Assembly: GCA_963576565.1 (NCBI GenBank)
Contig: OY755038.1
Span: 203,953,013-204,017,012 of the forward strand
Direction of reading: 5' to 3'
Source of the DNA: Aspidapion aeneum
Taxonomy: Eukaryota > Arthropoda > Insecta > Coleoptera > Brentidae
Length of the DNA stretch: 64,000 bases
Position 1 is the first letter of the stretch. Every line of letters begins with the position of its first letter. The notes under the pieces were generated by a model. That model was given only the letters and a program-made list of their open reading frames with translations, ran no database searches and had not been told where the DNA came from. Shown here one piece after another: positions 20,573 to 31,734 of this stretch. Position numbers and translations under genes: made by a program.

Positions 20573-21747
20573 CAGGGGCGTGCCTAATTTTCTGATTGCT
20601 TGAGTCAAAGGGAAAAATTGCTGTCTTATTTAAACACAAACATCTCGTACAAGTTTTTTCTGCACCCTAGGAACTAAATTCGTTTTATGCACTTCAGAGA
20701 TTAAAAGTGTCCTTTTAATCCCTCCTTTGAGTTACTAAAATGTATGTATACCATATACAACTTTAGGGAAACCTATGCTTAGGCTAAAACATTTTCGCTA
20801 TGTGCTTAAATGTGCCCAGTTTTTAGGTTTTCAATGCACTATTCTTGTTCGAAATTATATAATGATTTCCTTAAAATTGTTTTGAGTATTAATAATATTT
20901 TCCCACTCAACCATACAGGAACGCAACTAGGCAGGCTATCTTAGGGGAGCTTGCCAAAAATACTATAACTGAAGAAGCTGCGAGATGGCATAATACACCC
21001 TAAACTAAAGAGAAAAATTGGAATATAAAAAAACTACAAGAAAAACAGAAAAACAAATAAAAAATGGCACCGCAGACAATAATTTTTTTTAAAGAAATTG
21101 CCTGGTGGGTTTGCAGATAAGGACAAAAATTTTTGGAAAACTAAGTTCTATTCGGCGAAAATGGCTATTGCAAAAATGAAAACAATTGCGCGGCAGGCAA
21201 AACTTAGAGGAAAGTTAATAATTTTTTATAGAAATTGACGTCACAGTAGACATTTTCTGAGAAAAAAGAAAAAAATTGGTGCAACCGAAAACTTTAGAAA
21301 AATAAAATATTTTCAACAAAAAAGGCACCATAGGCTACATATTTCGGAAAAAATAGTATCAAATGAAAAAAATTTCTAAAGTTTCAAAAGAGGGGATTCG
21401 GAAATTTTTACTAATTTATATGTAGAGTCGGTTACATATGCCTAATATAAAACATAGGAACTATCTAATCATAAAAACATCTCTGGGGAATCATCCTAGC
21501 TTCTTTTTTCAAATACTTAAATGCAATTAACTAACATAAATACCTAAACATGTGCAAAGTTCTCTGCGCAGAAATTTTAAGACCCTGGACCTTGTCCTCT
21601 GCAAACTTATCTATCGGTGTCTTATAGCTCAGTTTATTTAATTTTTTAGAGAGCGACAAATTTTAAAAATATTAAAGTATAGTTGCCCTCTGAAGGTGGT
21701 TGCCTGAGGCGACTGTCTCGTTGTCTCAACCTTTGGCACGCCCCTGA
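20573..21747. mobile_element. 1.17 kb TIR element, CAGGGGCGTGCC ends
   Basis: The perfect 12-base inverted ends CAGGGGCGTGCC and GGCACGCCCCTG are flanked by GGGTAA on the left and AGGGTAA on the right. The interior is AT-rich without a long frame, so it is non-autonomous. hAT is plausible but the duplication is not a clean 8 bp. Confidence 0.6.
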
Positions 21748-21877
21748 GGGTAATTAGCCACTGCCACTGCCGTAAGCTACGAAGCCCTTCCGTTGTGGTA
21801 GTGCTCATTTGTTATTGTTTATTTTATAGATTTTTTGTACAGCTTGAAGTATAAATAATAAAATAACACTAGTTTCC

Positions 21878-22531
21878 AACAAACGTGGAATTTCATACCC
21901 GTGAATTTAAAAATCCAAGTTTCGTGGCTAATCGGGCAAAAAGGAGTTTTTGTTTCCCTCATATTTTTCCGTGGGTAGCCTGAAAGCTTAACCTCACGGG
22001 TGTCCAAGATCTAATGGACACCTAATAAGTGTTGACAGTTAACTGTTTCGTCCTTATGGGTCTCCTCAGAACACTGCTGGTCAATGTGACAAATCTTGCG
22101 AAGTTAATTAGACAGTTTTGTCTCTAATCAAATATAAATAGTGAGAAAACTATCGCAAGAAGCGCCATCTACCGAGATATGAGAGAAACAAAAAACAAAA
22201 GCAGGCGAAACACTGCTATACAATATCGATCAATGAAAAGATCGAGTGCAAATAAAAGAAAACAACTATAGTCTGTGACCTACGACAGCTCTTTGTCTTT
22301 CAGGCCGGATCAACGCATATTGTATTTTTACCCGTCATCAAGACAGTGAACGCCAATCAACGGAATTTTTAAGCCAAATAATACTAACAAACGTGGAATT
22401 TCATACCCGTGAATTTAAAAATCAAACAAGTTTCGTGGCTAATCGGGCAAAAAGGAGTTTTTGTTTTCCTCATATTTTTCCGTGGGTAGCCTGAAAGCTT
22501 AACCTCACGGGGGTCCAAGATCTAATGGACA
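21878..22531 (-). mobile_element. Retrozyme-like tandem element, about 1.3 units of 508-511 bp
   Basis: Sequence 21878-22020 recurs at 22386-22531 as a direct repeat of about 145 bases (shared AAACGTGGAATTTCATACCC and CCGTGGGTAGCCTGAAAGC). The unit length is 508-511 bases. The 366-base segment between them contains a hammerhead ribozyme on the minus strand. In minus sense the element starts about 13 bases after the position equivalent to the ribozyme cut site. This is what is expected if a self-cleaved or circular RNA was copied into DNA. No protein is encoded. Confidence 0.7.
22028..22076 (-). ncRNA. Hammerhead ribozyme (type I topology)
   Basis: Minus-strand order: stem I 5' strand AGTGTT (22075-22070), core CTGAGGA (22069-22063), and stem II 22062-22059 with 22053-22050 around loop CATAA. 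GAA (22049-22047) follows, then stem III ACAG/CTGT with loop TTAA (22046-22035), C17 at 22034, and stem I 3' strand AACACT (22033-22028). All invariant core bases match the CUGANGA...GAAA consensus. Stem II has one A-A mismatch. Predicted cleavage is between 22034 and 22033. The short stem III is like those in Penelope elements and animal retrozymes, where dimers are the active form. Confidence 0.85.
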
Positions 22532-22933
22532 TTTTTAACATATATTTTGTAAAATAAGGCTAAAAATAAAGATAAGGTTTTAATGTTTTGACTTTTGCAA
22601 GTGACAGTTTTAAACGTTTGCCGCGGCTCATGCCTTAGGCGAGGTGAAGAGCTAGATTTTAAACACCACTATACAAGTTATTCTCTTTTAACTCAACATT
22701 ATACTTATAGGCAAAAAGTTTTATTTATAATGTCGTTTTTCTGTCCCAACTGAGGTTCCATGCTCCAAGAGTCCACGGTTAGAAAAACGTTAAATGCAAT
22801 GGACTGTAAATATTTTAATTAATGAAAGCGCAAACCAACATAAATATATTGATATGAATTACGAAATAATTAATAAGGTCCATAGGTAAAATATTTGTGC
22901 CACACAACGGTAATCAGAGACAAATGCACTCAC
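22532..22933. other. Intron-like DNA with partial fold-back end
   Basis: The segment at about 22615-22700 (CCGCGGCTCATGCC, GGCGAGGTGAAG, TACAAGTTATTCTCTTTTAA) matches the right half of the fold-back at 41877-42003. The rest shows nothing recognisable. Confidence 0.45.
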
Positions 22934-23000
22934 CACTTTTGCAGCCAAATTCTCCACTTCCAAGGGGCCCCTGATTGGATCTAATGATGTCACCACGTAG
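22934..23000 (-). CDS. Possible additional upstream Nox5 exon
   Basis: A 67-base open stretch lies between a good acceptor (TTCAACCCTTCAG) and a good donor (AAAGTG|GTGAGT). It reads YVVTSLDPIRGPLEVENLA then AKV, ends on a codon boundary and would run into DLLEKLF of exon 13372-13466. The sequence is less AT-rich than its surroundings. No in-frame ATG is present, so an upstream exon ending with two bases is required. The call is an inference from splice signals and phase only. Confidence 0.45.
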
Positions 23001-23420
23001 CTGAAGGGTTGAAGTTTCTAGTTCTATGCTTCAGTACACAAAAATCGAGCACTTTCAGGTGTAGATATTTGAAATAGTTGGAGAACGAAATTAACACGCC
23101 ATTTTCTCTAGGCGATTGACAAGGATCTCACTGGTTGTTGATGCGCATGTCCAAATACGCGAAATGCGTTTTGCCCTTCATACAATTGTGTGGTTTTAGA
23201 AATATATAAACAACCGCGAAATTTAGCGGGAGCTAACACTAGAACGCAAAGAGTTTTAAAGGGGAATACTCGCCGCTGGTCGTTTTTGTTTTGGAGTCTC
23301 CAAAAAATTCGCTCATTTCGGTCCGTCAGCCCAATGTTAACCGGCACCGGCGCAGAGATGATGCGCAAAAAAACAGCTTTTGGAAAATCCCACATCACAC
23401 TCCACTGTGGTTTTAGTTAC
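23001..23420 (-). promoter_or_regulatory. CpG-richer patch upstream of the 22934-23000 exon; possible promoter
   Basis: The stretch has many CpG dinucleotides (GCGAAATGCG, AACCGCGAAATTTAGCGG, ACCGGCACCGGCGC) in otherwise AT-rich DNA. On minus it has a TATA-like TTTATATATT at 23210-23201. It lies just upstream of the candidate exon. A transcription start is an inference; a decayed transposon could also be less AT-rich. Confidence 0.25.
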
Positions 23421-23599
23421 ACTTTTTCGTTTTCCGGGGCAAAGATATTAGATTATTATTATGGTTAGTAACTGCTTCTTTGATGAAGTAGTTGGTAGTT
23501 ATACTCGATAACTTTTTTTTAGATAATCTGCCCAACTCTGCTTTGGTTTTTATCACAATAGGCAGATATTAAGTTGTCGTATTATGTCTATACTGAATA

Positions 23600-24010
23600 G
23601 TGCACAAAGAACGTTAAGTTTTGATTTTTTGTTTCGCGATCTAGGCAATTTTTGAACGGGTTCTTAAAAGCGTCCACTGTGGAGTTACTTAAGTTATTTC
23701 AGTTGTAAACTATCTTATTGGTGAGAAAATTTCTTCGAAGTCGTTTGTTGCATTTTTCTTTAGATAGTTTTCGGTTATGTCCTCTTAGATTTGTGTTGTG
23801 ACTGTAAAAAATATCTCTTAAATTGCAAGAGTAGTAATTATTTTTTATTTTAAAAGTTTCAATCAAGTCTTCTCTAGTTATTCTACCTCCAAATGTTGAC
23901 ACATCAAGTTTTAGCCGTTCTTCGTACAATATATTCTTGAGTTCTTGAGGTATTTTGGTAATTCGTCTTTGCTCTCTCTCTTGTCCTTGACGTAATATGA
24001 ATTCCAAATA
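23600..24010 (-). pseudogene. CR1/Jockey-like LINE RT C-terminal relic
   Basis: The minus frame reads ELKNILYEERLKLDVSTFGG, REDLIETFKIKNN, NTNLRGHNRKLSKEKCNKRL and RNFLTNKIVYN, then NNLSNSTVDAFKN. This is the usual tail after the RT domain in CR1/Jockey LINEs (YEERL, RRGDLIETFKI, RRNFFTNRVVNDWNSL). Frameshifts and stops are present. Confidence 0.7.
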
Positions 24011-24177
24011 GACTCAAGCTTTGGTCTCACAAATGATTTATGTAATTTCTAGATCACCTCGTTTGAAAGATTTTTGAATGCGTTTTGAATCAAGTAGATC
24101 ATTAAGTTCAGGTCGGTAGATTCTCAAATGTTTTTATTTAGTTACCGGTGTTATTTGTGTCTGTTCGAAAAAATAGC

Positions 24178-25050
24178 CCACATAGCACAATCACGTATTT
24201 AAAAGCTGCTAGAAAAAAAAAGTTTATTTCATACGTATATGAAAACAAGCTCAATAGGTCATTCAGTAACCTTATAAAAATAACGTTGCTAAAAACGGCG
24301 TTGTAATAACGCCATTATCAAACCAAAACAGTAATGTTTCTACCTTATTTTCAAGTAAATTACAAGTAGATTTTTATCAACGTCAAAATTACATTAGGTT
24401 CGCGCCTTTTCCAAACGAATTTTACAACGTGACTTGCATGGCTTTTTTACCAAATATTTTTGAGATATTACTAGAAGCAGCTATTGGCGGCATTTTTCAC
24501 TTCGACGAAATATATCTTTGGCATCTAAACTCCAAAAACCAGTTAGTGAACTGATCCCTGATCCTTCACGATCACGACGCCTGTTATTAACGTGATAAAG
24601 ACCCATTAATATTTTGTGAAAGTGTTTACTGTTGAAAAATCTCCATCTTTTAAAATTGTCTTGAATTGAAGTAGTTTTAAACTAGTGAACTTGTAGAACT
24701 TCCTTTCATGTCACTTTTTAGTTAAAAAAAAAGTTATTTAAAAAAACGTGACAAAAAGACGCAGAACGTTATTACTTTCAACAAATCTTTATCTAGAGTC
24801 CTTTTAGAACAGGATTTCGCGCCGTTTTTTTATTAAATACATATAGAGAAAAAATGAGACAAAATAATACGTAAAAAGTTAGTAGCCGTTTAGAACATAT
24901 TGTCAAGGGCTTTTTAAGTGTAAATTTAGCACATGAAAATAACCAGGGTAAAAAAGACATTATGTACACAGTACCAGAAACTATTATTTAGCAAAAAATA
25001 CATTTTTATAGCTTGATTTCTCCTTGTTTTTAAGTCTTCAAGTAATTATG
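24178..25050. mobile_element. CACATAGCAC element, copy 1 (truncated)
   Basis: It begins CACATAGCACAATCACG, then TAAAAGCTGCTAGAAAAA and many AACGTT-containing inverted motifs. It aligns with 37336-38606 and, reversed, 59302-60215. Its far end is lost near 25050. Confidence 0.6.
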
Positions 25051-25789
25051 GTCATTTTGGAGGGCAACCTGTTGTAGAAGCATCTAACATATGTATTAAG
25101 TTCTTTATTATTAAGTAATTGGACTCTCCCAATTTTTATTGTCCTTAAACTTGCCATTTTCAAGTAGGGTGATACGGTAAGGCGTTTTTATAATTCTCTT
25201 GACACTGTATTTTACTTTCTGCGGTGCGATGCGGAATGTCGAACTGTGAAATGGCACGTCAGAGTTTTTCTGAAAGAAAATTTATCAAAACGTCTATTGC
25301 ATTGTACGAATGTTTCATTGGAATGTATTAATGAGAACCTTTCTAAATTCAATAAGTTATATAAGAGTTTTAAGAATTCTTTAATGACTTCTAACATAAC
25401 TAATTTTTCATAAGGTTTTTTTATCTGGATAGTGTCTTCTTCAATTTGTTCTCACTTGCTGTACAAAAAATGTAATTGTGTTTTTTCTTTAATTTAAATT
25501 TTGTTTTATTTGCGATTTATGCCTTTTCTATTTTTTTACTATAAGTAAACCTGTCTACCCTGGATCCGACACTAAAAGGGTTTTAAGAAAAATTTACCAA
25601 AAATCAAAAGCAATTCCGCATCATTTTCGTCGATTTCTTGAATTTTTTTCACTCTTTTCTTTCTCTCACTGCATTTGTCGCATAAAGTGTATTTTATTTT
25701 CTGCTGAATTATGTTTGAATTTTGCTATCTTAGTCTGCATTACTAACATTAATCTGCAATTTGGCGCAACTGCTATACCACCTTTTGTT
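25051..25789. other. AT-rich DNA, nothing recognised
   Basis: A 61-codon minus frame at 25212-25397 has no recognisable motif. No repeat or RNA signal was seen. Confidence 0.35.
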
Positions 25790-26295
25790 AAAACATTTCA
25801 GCCCTTATTTGACCTATCTATACTACTTCGGAATGACCTACAACACTCAAACTTTGCACAGTCGTACCTTGATAGAGTTAACCTCGGAGTTAACAATCCC
25901 TCCAAGTTTAAAGTAGTAAAGTAGTTACAAAATTTTAAAAAACGTCGAATTTGACTTGATGATGAATTTGATTCACTCATGTATAGATCATCAAAATTCT
26001 ACTGTACTTCTAGACATGCTGTCAATTATCATTTACTCCCCTCCCCTATACATTTAAAGTTATGAAATAATGTAATGTAAAATTACCATTGCTCACTTCC
26101 AGAAACGCTGGAGGGCTGGGTTTTGGTAGACTGATAGAAACTATGATAAAACTATAGGAAAATATTAAAAAACCCCAACATTTTAATTTACTTCCCTCCC
26201 CTATATATTATTGCCCGATTCCAGAAATTAAAAAAAGTTGGGATTTAGCAAACTAACAGAAATCATAGAAAAGTTCTGTAAACTGCAAATCCCTC
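25790..26295. repeat. Dispersed repeat D, copy 1
   Basis: It matches 58240-58630 in reverse orientation. Shared landmarks are the CCTACAACACTCAAACTTTG / GTAGATC region, ACTCCCCTCCCCTAT, and CACTTCCAGAAA followed by TGGTAGACTGATA. No ends were resolved and it is non-coding. Confidence 0.5.
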
Positions 26296-26303
26296 TCCTT
26301 CAG

Positions 26304-26519
26304 GTACAGTCGGGAACTTTTTAAATTGCCGCCCTTGAAAATAAAAAATGTTTCTATTTGAAATTCGGAAAAGTAGTTTGAACCAAAACAAAAAAAATTG
26401 TAAACCTTACCTCTGTCTGTAGACATACATATTTAAAAATTATTTTTTTTGGTTTCTTTAAATGATTAATTTTGAGGGAAAAAAATATAACGGCAATTAA
26501 AAAAGTCTCTGACTGTACA
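26304..26519. mobile_element. GTACAGTCGGG MITE, copy 2
   Basis: Ends GTACAGTCGGGAACTTTTTA and, inverted, GTACAGTCAGAGACTTTTTT bound 216 bases. The interior matches copy 1 (11742-11947) in reverse. Confidence 0.68.
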
Positions 26520-26924
26520 AATTGATAGAAATAGAAATTCATTCATTTCAAAAGGGAAAAGCTTAAACATCGCAAATGTTTTGAGTATGTTCTGCATATT
26601 TTAGTTACTTTAAAAAAGGAGTGAAATCGTAGCAAAAACATTTTATGTAAAAAAAAGCCCAATACGCGAAAATGGTGTTCCGTAAAAATAATTGAGGCAA
26701 AAGTCCAAGTTCTCCAAACTTGCCTATTACGGCTGCAAATTAACTCTTAGGCACAGTGCTCAACTGAGCATAAACAAGTTTGGCTGTAATAACAAAGTTT
26801 AACAAAACTTTTTCAAAATTCTAAAAACTTTTAATTTTAAAATGTATATTGAAAAATTTGGCTATACTTTTTTCTCAATTATTCTTATGGAATACCAATT
26901 TCGCGTACTTTGATATACATACCG

Positions 26925-27581
26925 GGTGGGCCAAAAAAACCGGACAATTTTTTTTTATTATAACTTTTGAAATATACCATCGATTTTAATGCGGCAAACT
27001 GCGCTTGGCAGAGAATTAATCAGAGTTTTGAATAAATACATTTTTTGGCCGCCATTTCGAAATCCAAGATGGCGACGGAATAAAATTGAACCATTTAAAA
27101 ATGTTCGTTTATTCTTATGTTGCGAACATGTTTTAATAAATTTTTAAATTATTAACAAAGCAGCATTCTTACCACGCACAACAAGGTATGAATCAACAAA
27201 ATGGGTTCGGTGGTCCTAAAAAAAAATATTGTTATTTTAACCGTTGTTTAGAATGTTATACGGACAAAAATATTTCTTTTAGAACCACTGAACCGATTTT
27301 GCTGATTCATACCTTGTTGTGCGTGGCAAGAATGCAGCTTTTTTACTAATTTAAAAAAATAGTTAAAACATGTTCGCAACACGAGAAAAACCGAGCATCT
27401 TTGAAGGGCACATTTTAATTTCGTCCGCCATCTTGGATTTTGAGAAGGTGGATAAAAAAATGCATTCAGTGAAAACTCTGATTGTTTCTCTGCCAAGTGC
27501 GGTTTGCCATATTAAAATCGATTGTATAGTTCAAAAGTTATGATGAAAAATTTCCGGGTATTTTTTGGCCCACCCGGTATA
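26925..27581. mobile_element. Long fold-back MITE, ACCGGGTGGGCC ends
   Basis: The arms of about 300 bases are inverted copies: the left starts CCGGGTGGGCCAAAAAAAC, the right ends TTTTTTGGCCCACCCGG. Both contain AGAGAATTAATCAGAG-type and CCAAGATGGCG-type text. Flanking TA suggests a Tc1/mariner-type insertion. Another copy starts at 62574. Confidence 0.75.
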
Positions 27582-28034
27582 TGTATTTCATACTCCTTAT
27601 TATTATAAAATAGTTTATTAAGTGTAATGTGGTTCGAAGTGCTTTATTATAAAATTATCAGGTCATTGCTGTTCGCAGTTAACATATCATTATGCCATAA
27701 AACAAAAATATTAATTATAATAATAAAAATAATCACAATAAAGCACCTTAGGGTAGCTATTGCTATATGTTATGTGCCTTGACCTCTCATAATGTTTTAA
27801 CTTGAGGCATATTTTTACCACAGAAAGCGTGTGCATGTTTTCTTAGGGTAAAGTAATCTGATAAACAAATATATTTAATTAAATCCGTTTTTTCACGATG
27901 CCCTTTGTCGCAAAACTCAAAAAAAAATTCATTTTGCTCACGATACACTAACACAATTTTACTGATTTTTTCTGTCGGCCTCATAATTTGAATTCAGTGC
28001 TTTCACTAGTATTTTTTGCAAACATTGAGACAAA
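27582..28034. other. AT-rich DNA, nothing recognised
   Basis: A 65-codon minus frame at 27787-27984 (RPTEKISKIVLVYREQNEFF) has no motif I recognise. Confidence 0.35.
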
Positions 28035-28312
28035 AACCTCCTTCAACTTAAGAATTTGATATCCGCAATATATGCATTAATCGTCGTAAATTTGTCATCA
28101 AGGAAACAAAAATTGCGCCACCCGTTTTCCTAGAAATGGGTCAAGTGAGTTTCATCATTCCATAGATTAATTTTTGAAAATTTTAATTTTTTCTAACTCA
28201 ACTTAGCATTACCACCCCTTTTTGGGAAAACGGGCGACAAATTTTTTTATTTTACGAAAAATTTACGACAATTAATGCATATATGGCGAATATCCAATTG
28301 TTAAGTGGTAAT
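28035..28312. repeat. Imperfect 280 bp palindrome
   Basis: The left arm TTGATATCCGCAATATATGC ... GTCGTAAATTTGTC is inverted at GACAAATTTTT ... GCATATATGGCGAATATCCAA. The inner part holds CACCCGTTTTCC and GGAAAACGGGCG. It is probably a small MITE. Confidence 0.6.
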
Positions 28313-28469
28313 GGTAAGTTTAAGGAGGTCTCTTCTTTGACTTTTTTATGTTAATTGGCTCTCTAGAAAGTTGCTAATATAAATGAAACTGCAACATTTG
28401 CTATAAGCTATTCACAAGAGAAAAATTTTATCCTTAGATTATCATTTATTAGAAACAGAACACTATGAG

Positions 28470-29075
28470 TGAACAAGATCGGGTATTACAAACATGGACA
28501 AAAACTCTGAAGTGAGAAGTAGAAGGAAGACGAGCGAGATGTTGACGATGAAATCGATAAGGATAATATTCCAACAGAAAAGGTAACTAAGGTATTAGAA
28601 ATCCTAAAAAAACAAAAATCGCCTGACATTGGTTTTTTCGGAACTTTTAAAATATGGTGCAAATAAACTAAGGAACTACATAGATACATAATTATGTAAA
28701 ACTCCAAGACAATTGATACCATTGATAGGTAGAGAGAAGATCAAAGACGCATTATTGAATATAAACGGACTGAATTTGACCAAAGTTGCTTGTTAAACGC
28801 TGTTTTTGTTTTTTTGTTCTTGCCGGTTTTTTTAACAAAATTTGGGATAAAATATAACTATTTAAAACGGTTCAGGGTCTTAAGAAAAGATCCGAGAATT
28901 TCCTTAAAAAAACACCACAAAAATAACAACAACTGTTAATAAAAGACTGGCTGAAACTCGAAAGAGAGGTAGGCCCAGATCCAGATTTAGACAAGTAGCA
29001 GAAAATCTCCGAAAGGAAAGAGTCAGAAATTGGAAAACAAAGGCAAATAAAGGGCAGGAATAATGGCAGGAATCC
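28470..29075 (+). pseudogene. RTE-like LINE relic
   Basis: The plus strand with frame changes gives TKVLEILKKQKSPDI, GFFGELLKYGANKL, and near the end RKRGRPRSRFRQVAENLRKE then WKTKANKGQEW. These match the linker before RT (xALxxLKNxKSPGxDGxxxELLKxG) and the C-terminal GRPRxRW tail of RTE-type elements. The RT catalytic part is missing. Confidence 0.6.
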
Positions 29076-29168
29076 ATCCTTAGTGGTAGGTTAACTGATA
29101 ATGAGAGCCCTCGTTATCAGTTACCTTCGGTTGCAGGGCTAAAAATAATAACTTAAATATTTATTGGA

Positions 29169-29231
29169 AGAGTCCATGTATGTTGACATATTTGGATAAT
29201 ATATCCAAATATGACAACATACAGGGACTCT
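29169..29231. repeat. 63 bp hairpin, 30 bp arms
   Basis: Arms 29169-29198 and 29202-29231 match at 28 of 30 positions with a 3-base loop. Outer bases are AGAGTCC...GGACTCT and inner GGATA/TATCC. Confidence 0.75.
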
Positions 29232-29270
29232 ATTTATAGGTAGGTTAAATTTGGTTAAGTTGGCAGACTA

Positions 29271-30880
29271 CTAATTGGTAACGTCCCCTCTCTGGGTGGA
29301 TATAAGAGACAAAGAGCTTGAGTGCTCAATTAATCCACCAACAGCTCTTATTATTCTGGCTAGGGTGCCGAATTCTATGTCCTTCTGTTCTTTAATTAAG
29401 GAAGACCTATTATAGCAATAGCTTAAATATCGTCCCGGCAAGGCCATGGTATTCACACAGCAGATGATTTATGCTCTCAGATTCTCCCTCGTTCCTGCAA
29501 TTACAGTAGAAGTCGTTTACAGGTATGTTTAGACATGTGTTATGCGCTCAGAAGAGGCAGTGACCTATAATATCGGAAATCACTTTGCTCAGCATTTCTT
29601 GTCCATTTAAAAGTAATTAAGGTATCCATTTAAAAGTAATTAAGGTATCTGTCCTCTTGACATTTCATTTTGACGACAACTCCCTTAAGATTCTGTAGAT
29701 TTGCAACCCCACCGATCTTCTTTCTGCTAGCTTTACCCCGCTATATTGTAATTGGTTATCATCTTTGACTACACCAGTGTTGCCACATTTGAAGGTTTTC
29801 CTTCAATGTGAAAAGCTTTGAAGAAAAATTTTGACTATTGAAGGTTTTTATCAGAATTTGAAGGATTTTGACTATTTTGAGGCAAAGTTATTTATTTTGC
29901 AAATATTCCAAAAATTTTACGAAATTTAACTAAAGTAGGTTAATTTCAATACTTTATTTTTAATTTTGGTTTTTATAATTTATGATTTTTTGAGTAAATA
30001 TTTTATTTCTTTGGTTTTTTCATCCATTCTCAAAATTTGTTCATGCAAGTTTTTTTGGTCTGTGTTCGACCACCCACCCGTTAGTGTTTTGAAGGACTTG
30101 AAGGGTTTTTATCACTTAGTTGAAGGAAAGTCGTCAGAAAAGTAAGTCTGGCAACACTGGACTACACTTGCGTTGGCTGGTCTATTGGCATTTGCCCTCC
30201 TCATTATCTTGTGTGACCGAGTTACCTGGAACCCAACAAAGAATGACCCGCTTTCGGTTTCTCCAACTCAAGGAAATTTTTCTGACATCTATAAACATGG
30301 TTTCAGTTAGTAGTGCAGGAGTTGCGATCCTTGATCTGTGCAAATTGAGATAGACCTTGGCATCGCAGAATCGAAGCGCTACGCAGAGATTGATTACTTC
30401 CAGCATGGAAAATATTTCCGCCTGGAAAATGGTGCAGTAATCCGGGAGCTGGTAGGATTCCGTAAGTCCTTGCTCTGTGAAGAACGCTCTGGATTCTACA
30501 CCCTTATCCGTTTTTAGCCCGTCTGTAAACATTAAAATGACGACTTCATTTAAAATGGAACTTGTCGCCGTATCCGCTCTGCTTGAAAATATTGCAGATA
30601 TGTTCTTATTGAACCTGCAAGTCGATACGGCGCGGCGTAGCATGTACGTCGCTGTAGGATGTTGATTGAACAATAACATGCTATGACAACAGTTATATTG
30701 CACTCTTTGCAGCTAATCCCTTGCAGAATATATGCAGAAGGAAGCCAAGGCAACGTTTCCATTATGGCACTTATTGGTATTCTCTGAATAGCTTCTCTTA
30801 TTGCCAGGCAAGACTTTGGCTAATTTCTTGAAGAAAACATTACTTTTTAAGTCTTCAACCATATTGTGGCCCCGTGCGTA
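29271..30880 (-). pseudogene. I/Jockey-type LINE 3' half with RNase H domain
   Basis: The minus frame 30703-30182 reads ILMFTDGLKTDKGVESRAFF, YCTIFQAEIFSMLEVINLC, and LCWVPGNSVTQDNEEG. These are the TDGSKT, FQAEI and WVPGHS blocks of a LINE RNase H domain, with several catalytic positions decayed. Further along, 29510-29271 gives NDFYCNCRNEGESESINHLL, the CCHC-like tail after RNase H. A hAT MITE interrupts it at 29775-30159. RT and endonuclease parts are absent. Confidence 0.75.
29775..30159. mobile_element. hAT MITE, CAGTGTTGCCA ends, exact 8-bp duplication
   Basis: Inverted ends CAGTGTTGCCA and TGGCAACACTG bound 385 bases. They are flanked by GACTACAC at 29767-29774 and 30160-30167, an exact 8-bp target duplication diagnostic of hAT insertion. 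The interior has TTGAAGGTTTT repeats and no ORF. Confidence 0.88.
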
Positions 30881-31484
30881 TGTTTAGAAATTAGTATCGT
30901 AATATTTATAGGTAAGTAATACTATATTTATTTATAAATAACTGTTATGACTGTTCGTCAGATCCATTAACTCTTTTACATCATGCACGTCTAGATCTGA
31001 TACGAAAGTCATTATTCTAATCTAATCTATAATTTTCTTGTCATTGTTACCTTATTATTTGTAATAAATTACAATCATTCGGCCAATCTTTACACATTTC
31101 TTTTTACCCGGACCGATTTCAATGGAACTAATCTTATGATCGGGTTTTTTATGCGCCTACTGCGCTTACGTATTGTGGGGCCCGTTTAAATAGATCAGAT
31201 AATAGTTTAGTTAGTTAAAAATATAATGGAAGTTTTATTCCTTATATGTCTAAAGTCTTTTTTAGTTACCGATCTAAAGAACGTTAAAAAAATTTACGAG
31301 TTTAAAGTTTTTTTTATAGGTCCTGGGACTTTCCAGATATTTACCTCAAATTTAGAGTAGTACTGGTGTTAGGGAGGATCTAGGCCTGGCGACTTAGCAA
31401 ATTGCGTGTTCACCTCAGTGACAGAATGTCGTCCTTTTGAAATGCAATTTTACCAATTTTATATAATGCTGGTTTTCCCTTGTA
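30881..31484. other. AT-rich DNA, nothing recognised
   Basis: No coding, RNA or repeat signature could be supported. Confidence 0.35.
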
Positions 31485-31688
31485 CATACAGTCAGGAACT
31501 TTTTAATTGGCCGCGCTCGAAAACAAAAAACGTTCCTCTTTAAAATTAGAAAACCCATTTTAAAACCAATAAAATAAGAAACCTTACCTCTATCTTTATA
31601 CATACGCATTATAAAAAAATCTATATCTAATATCTTTACATTATAAAGTTTGACAGAAAAAAATACACCGGCAATCCTGACTGTGCAA
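31485..31688. mobile_element. GTACAGTCGGG MITE, copy 3
   Basis: Ends TACAGTCAGGAACTTTTTAA and, inverted, CAGTCAGGATTGCCGG bound about 204 bases. The interior matches copies 1 and 2 (AACCTTACCTCTATCTTTA). Confidence 0.6.
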
Positions 31689-31734
31689 GGGGTATTTTAA
31701 AATTTTGATTGAATTCTTAGTTGAGTAAATTTTT

